Source: JANRKF01 sp033763575
GTDB lineage: Bacteria; Pseudomonadota; Alphaproteobacteria; Rickettsiales; SXRF01
DNA: 10,038 bases
Reading direction: 5' to 3'
Assembly: GCA_033763575.1 (NCBI GenBank)
Contig: JANRKF010000032.1
Span: 1-10,038 of the forward strand
Below are positions 6,125-10,038 of the stretch, piece by piece. Positions within the stretch are counted from its first letter, which is position 1. Every line of letters begins with the position of its first letter. The notes under the pieces are model-generated. The model was given only the letters and a program-made list of their open reading frames with translations, was not told the origin of the DNA and did no database searches. The translations under genes and the position numbers were made by a program.

Positions 6125-6218
6125 ATAAGCCCCGCACTTGTTGCGGGGTCTGGTATCTTGCAAATTACGCTGCCCAAGTTTAAAAAAAACCGGACCCCGC
6201 AACAAGTGCGGGGCTTAT
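6125..6218. repeat. Long inverted repeat between 6S RNA and zapA
   Basis: Arms at 6125-6153 and 6190-6218 match at 28 of 29 positions as inverted repeats, separated by 36 bp. Each arm is itself palindromic (CCCCGCA, CTTGT, TGCGGGG in the left arm at 6130-6148), so each can form its own hairpin. The right arm reaches into the stop codon of zapA. The element starts one base after the 6S 3' end. It lies where a two-way terminator would be useful, and the A run at 6182-6189 supplies a U tract for zapA transcription after the right-arm hairpin. Confidence 0.85.
6181..6213 (-). terminator. Terminator of zapA
   Basis: Read on the minus strand, the right-arm hairpin CCCCGCA, loop, TGCGGGG (6213-6195) is followed by GTCCGG and then eight T residues (6189-6182). 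Stem plus T run is a reasonable intrinsic terminator directly behind the zapA stop. Confidence 0.55.
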
Positions 6219-6595
6219 TACCGAGTCCCCACCTGCCCGGCCATGCGCTCGATGCGGGCGGCGATTTCGTTCAGCGTTTCGATCATGGCGCCTTCCATTT
6301 CGGCGATCCGGGCGCTGTCCGGCGTCGGTTTTGCCTGCCCTGCGGCTTTGGTGAGCGCCCGCACCTCTTTGGAGAGGCGCTCTATTTCTTTTTTATTTTC
6401 AACCGCTTCATCAACCATCATCAGCCCCGCCAGCAGCAGCGACATCACCTCGCCGGGGTTGCCGCCCATCTGGTAGGCGAGCTGGTTCACCCGCTCATCG
6501 AGATCGAAAGACAGGGCGCGGAGATGCTCTTCCTGCCCGTCATCGCAGGCGACGCGGTATTCTTTTCCATTGATGCGAATTGGAACGGCGGACAT
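6218..6595 (-). CDS. zapA: Cell division protein ZapA
   Basis: ZapA binds FtsZ filaments, cross-links them and promotes Z-ring assembly at midcell. The 125-residue product has the compact N-terminal globular part (IRINGKEYRVACDDGQEEHL, split over residues 6-25), LDERVNQLAYQMG (32-44) and a following helix with LLLAGLMMVDEAVENKKEIERL (about 53-74), which starts the long C-terminal coiled coil (about 55-120) used for dimer and tetramer formation. Size and order are typical of alphaproteobacterial ZapA. No clear Shine-Dalgarno precedes the ATG at 6595; the leader is very AT-rich, which may help ribosome access. Its downstream neighbour is the 6S RNA gene, on the opposite strand. Confidence 0.9.
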   Translation of the reverse strand: MSAVPIRINGKEYRVACDDGQEEHLRALSFDLDERVNQLAYQMGGNPGEVMSLLLAGLMMVDEAVENKKEIERLSKEVRALTKAAGQAKPTPDSARIAEMEGAMIETLNEIAARIERMAGQVGTR

Positions 6596-6737
6596 GATTA
6601 TATATTAATCAATAGGTTGATGGTTTTTTGGCGATTGTGACAACCCTTTCATACAACAATTTTCATATTGTCACATTAGTTTCATGCAAATTTAGCGGTT
6701 TTTCCGGTAAAGTGAGAGGGTGGAGAGAGTGTAAACA
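6596..6737. promoter_or_regulatory. Divergent region with TGTGACAA / TTGTCACA inverted repeat
   Basis: This 142-bp AT-rich gap separates zapA (-) from the 433-residue gene (+). TGTGACAA (6636-6643) and TTGTCACA (6668-6675) are perfect 8-bp inverted arms, 24 bp apart. The arms contain TGTGA and TCACA, the half-sites of CRP-type regulators, but the spacing is far wider than the usual 6 bp, so this would need DNA looping or two separate half-sites. TTTCAT occurs three times (6648, 6661, 6680). I found no promoter on either strand that I would defend. Confidence 0.4.
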
Positions 6738-8039
6738 ATGCCCTATGTAACCGGTGACAAACTATTGAAACAAGCCGTACCCACGGTGGCGGACAAGATC
6801 ACGCTGGGCTGGGAGGCGATTGACCCCCATACGCCCCTTCCCGACCGCAAAACCGTGGAAGGCATGGCGCTTAATCTTCTAAAGACCAAAAAACTCTCGC
6901 TCGGCGACCGCACCTATATCGACCTTGAAACCATGAAGCCTGAAGAAAAGGCCGAGCTCAGCAAGAAAGGCGTCGATATTGCCGGGCTGGAAGCTTTCGC
7001 CGATCCGAAACGACGCGATAAGCTGGCCGATGCCGTGGAATCTGGTCTCAAAACACAGGATAACTGGCTCACCAAAATCGGCAATTTCATCGCGGGGTTT
7101 TTCTCATGGATGATGAGCGGTTTTTCCGGCGGCATGGAAGGGTTGTGGAATCATGTCGGCGCCATTGCCTCCGCTGGCGCCCAGAAAGCAGTCAATGAAT
7201 CGGTGGCGGTGGCGATGAAATCTTCTCCCGCCGAGTTGCAGGCATTCGCGCCCTACATGGGAGAAATCAATACCGCGGTGGATAGCGAAGTGATGAAGAT
7301 CGCGACCGGCAAACCGGTTGCCGTAAAACCGCGCCCTGAAGTACAACCTGTTCCTATGGATAGCGACGGCCTGCGCCAGAAAATCGCAGCTACCGTACAG
7401 AGCAGCACGAACGAAGCGCTGGATGATCCTGCGCTCAACGGTAGCCTGGGATCATTATTTACAGGCAGCAAAATGGAAACGCGCAAGCGTGAATTCAAGG
7501 AAGAAATTTCTACCTTCGCGATGCAGGTTGCTACCGACAAAACCTTCAAGCTTGGTAATAAAGGCGTGGCGGAAATGACCCCGGATGAATTCAAGGGAGC
7601 GCTGCGCGAGAAGCTGGTGGAAAAATTCGATTCCATGGAAGTGACTGGCGATGATGGCAAGAAAAAGCAGTTATCTGCATGGTACAAGGATAGCTGGATC
7701 GATGCCTGGGGGGCGAGCGCATCGCGATTTGTAGCACACAGGAAAGGTATCGCGCTGCCCGATAAAGCCAGCGAATTTTCGGGCTATATGGCCGATGAAA
7801 TGCTCAAGAACATCAAACCGGAACAGCTTGGCCAGCTCAAAGATGCGCGCGGTATTGCCGAGCTGGATTACAAGCTAGATATCAATCAAATGCTTGAACT
7901 GCAAAAGCAGCAAAGATTGGCGGGGGCACTGAATAATCCACCCTCCGCCGATACTCCTCCTACCGGTGGCACCTCACCGACAGGGCCTAGCTATGTTCCA
8001 GTAACACAGCCGGTAAAAGCTGAAGTTGTAAAACAGTAG
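6738..8039 (+). CDS. Unrecognised 433-residue protein with central hydrophobic segment
   Basis: I do not recognise this family. The start at 6738 has GGAGAG 10 bases upstream, and a stop just before it rules out an extension. There is no signal peptide. Residues 1-110 are charged and mostly helical; 113-147 is a hydrophobic, glycine-rich stretch (IGNFIAGFFSWMMSGFSGG) that may insert into or lie on a membrane; 160-395 is again helical and charged; 400-433 is a Pro/Thr/Gly-rich, probably disordered tail. Two places look alike: LSLGDRTYIDLETMKPEEK (53-71) and FKLGNKGVAEMTPDEFK (270-286), a possible weak duplication. A signal-less protein with an amphipathic patch and disordered tail could be a secreted effector or a membrane-associated scaffold; neither is shown. 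It stands alone between divergent zapA and convergent prfC. Confidence 0.75.
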   Translation: MPYVTGDKLLKQAVPTVADKITLGWEAIDPHTPLPDRKTVEGMALNLLKTKKLSLGDRTYIDLETMKPEEKAELSKKGVDIAGLEAFADPKRRDKLADAVESGLKTQDNWLTKIGNFIAGFFSWMMSGFSGGMEGLWNHVGAIASAGAQKAVNESVAVAMKSSPAELQAFAPYMGEINTAVDSEVMKIATGKPVAVKPRPEVQPVPMDSDGLRQKIAATVQSSTNEALDDPALNGSLGSLFTGSKMETRKREFKEEISTFAMQVATDKTFKLGNKGVAEMTPDEFKGALREKLVEKFDSMEVTGDDGKKKQLSAWYKDSWIDAWGASASRFVAHRKGIALPDKASEFSGYMADEMLKNIKPEQLGQLKDARGIAELDYKLDINQMLELQKQQRLAGALNNPPSADTPPTGGTSPTGPSYVPVTQPVKAEVVKQ

Positions 8040-8238
8040 CAACTCGTTGTTTATCCTCATCATTTAAAAATAATCGTCATTTTTTTCAAAAAAATGCAGC
8101 AGCCCTGAGCGCGTTCCATGCGAGGGGCGAAGCCCCGTAGCGGGAACATTACAAAAATTTAATGTAGTTACCCCCTTCCGGGACACGCCAAGCGCGTTCA
8201 GACTGGGTTTCATAGGGAGGTAATCGGTCGAATAACAA
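8040..8238. other. Convergent spacer with palindromes
   Basis: No gene is supported here. The spacer between the 433-residue gene and prfC holds three palindromes: CATTTTTTT-C-AAAAAAATG (8078-8096); GGGGC-GAA-GCCCC (8124-8136) nested inside GTTCC/GGAAC (8113-8117 and 8143-8147); and ACATTA/TAATGT (8146-8151 and 8160-8165). Any of these could contribute to termination from either side. AGGGAGG at 8215 resembles a ribosome site on the plus strand, but the frame after it is only the antisense of prfC. Confidence 0.5.
8078..8096. terminator. Symmetric T7/A7 palindrome, possible two-way termination site
   Basis: Perfect 9-bp arms CATTTTTTT and AAAAAAATG surround a single C. From the left the T run lies 39-45 bases after the 433-residue gene. 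From the right (minus strand) T7 follows the GC hairpin at 8113-8147 by about 25 bases. The stem itself is almost all A-T, so it is not a classical intrinsic terminator; the role is inferred from position and symmetry. Confidence 0.35.
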
Positions 8239-9816
<1,578 letters not shown>

Positions 9817-9829
9817 AGGATAAAATTGT

Positions 9830-10038
9830 TTATGCCGCTTTCTTATCCCAGCCGCCGCTTGCTGTCTGCTGGTAATAATGGAGTTCGCAGCCCGCATCTT
9901 TATAGCGTTTCCAACGAGCGCAGGCAGCACCCAAGCTTTCTTCCGCCGCGCCGTCGAACATATCGATGACGCGGTCATAGGGAGCCGGGTCTTCGGCAAA
10001 CACGCCGTTGGTGATGATGAGGATTTTCTTGTCATCCT
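9830..10038 (-). CDS. holC: DNA polymerase III subunit chi, C-terminal part
   Basis: Only the last 68 residues lie in the window; the gene continues beyond the right edge, and its first visible codon is incomplete. Chi binds psi in the clamp-loader complex and links it to single-strand binding protein on the lagging strand. Recognisable HolC features are KKILIITNGV, the conserved YDRVIDMFDGAAEE, a helix with ARWKRYKDAGCEL, and the typical ending HYYQQTASGGWDKKAA, corresponding to the alphaproteobacterial pattern of Tyr-x-Gln-Gln followed by Gly-Gly-Trp and a lysine. The stop TAA is at 9832-9830, 13 bp before prfC. The overlapping open frame that looks like an N-terminal extension of RF3 is this gene read out of frame. 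Confidence 0.88.
   Translation of the reverse strand, partial: DDKKILIITNGVFAEDPAPYDRVIDMFDGAAEESLGAACARWKRYKDAGCELHYYQQTASGGWDKKAA

Noticed and set aside
6597..6602. Perfect TATAAT on the minus strand before zapA
   Set aside because: It lies one base before the ATG, so transcription would begin inside the gene, and there is no -35 at 16-18 bp.
9817..10035. N-terminal extension of prfC
   Set aside because: RF3 proteins begin close to the RRTFAIISHPDAGKT motif, and the extension is holC read out of frame.

Overview
This window looks like chromosomal DNA of an alphaproteobacterium. The signs are an adjacent mlaA-mlaC pair, a zapA gene beside a 6S-type RNA, HolC with the alphaproteobacterial style of C-terminus, and putative promoters whose -10 reads (G/A)CTATATT, close to the GCTANAWC box described for Caulobacter. 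I cannot name the genus. Most of the window is housekeeping. I found no defence system, prophage, transposase, CRISPR array or tRNA.

Layout, left to right. Bases 1-358 hold no gene I can support, but contain two palindromic elements sharing a TGTACA hairpin core. They sit just upstream of sucB (359-1540, +), the E2 of 2-oxoglutarate dehydrogenase, which carries an odd 7-bp tandem repeat in its linker. A near-consensus promoter overlapped by a palindrome precedes a small exported protein (1604-2182, +). Facing it on the minus strand, with 11 bp between the stops, is an unrecognised 396-residue protein (2194-3384). Upstream of that on the same strand is metF (3447-4328, -).

A 190-bp divergent region separates metF from mlaA-mlaC (4519-5845, +), which encode the lipoprotein and periplasmic carrier of the retrograde phospholipid pathway and overlap by 14 nt. 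Next comes a probable 6S RNA (5962-6124, +) with its own promoter. REP-like GC palindromes flank it, and zapA (6218-6595, -) converges on it. A second divergent region, carrying a TGTGACAA/TTGTCACA inverted repeat, leads into an unrecognised 433-residue protein (6738-8039, +). After a 199-bp convergent spacer with several palindromes come prfC (8239-9816, -) and, 13 bp upstream of it on the same strand, the C-terminal part of holC (9830 to the window edge).

The genes serve separate processes: TCA cycle, one-carbon metabolism, outer-membrane lipid asymmetry, division, translation termination and replication. The parts most worth a second look are the intergenic palindromes, the sucB heptamer repeat, the 6S locus and the two unrecognised proteins.
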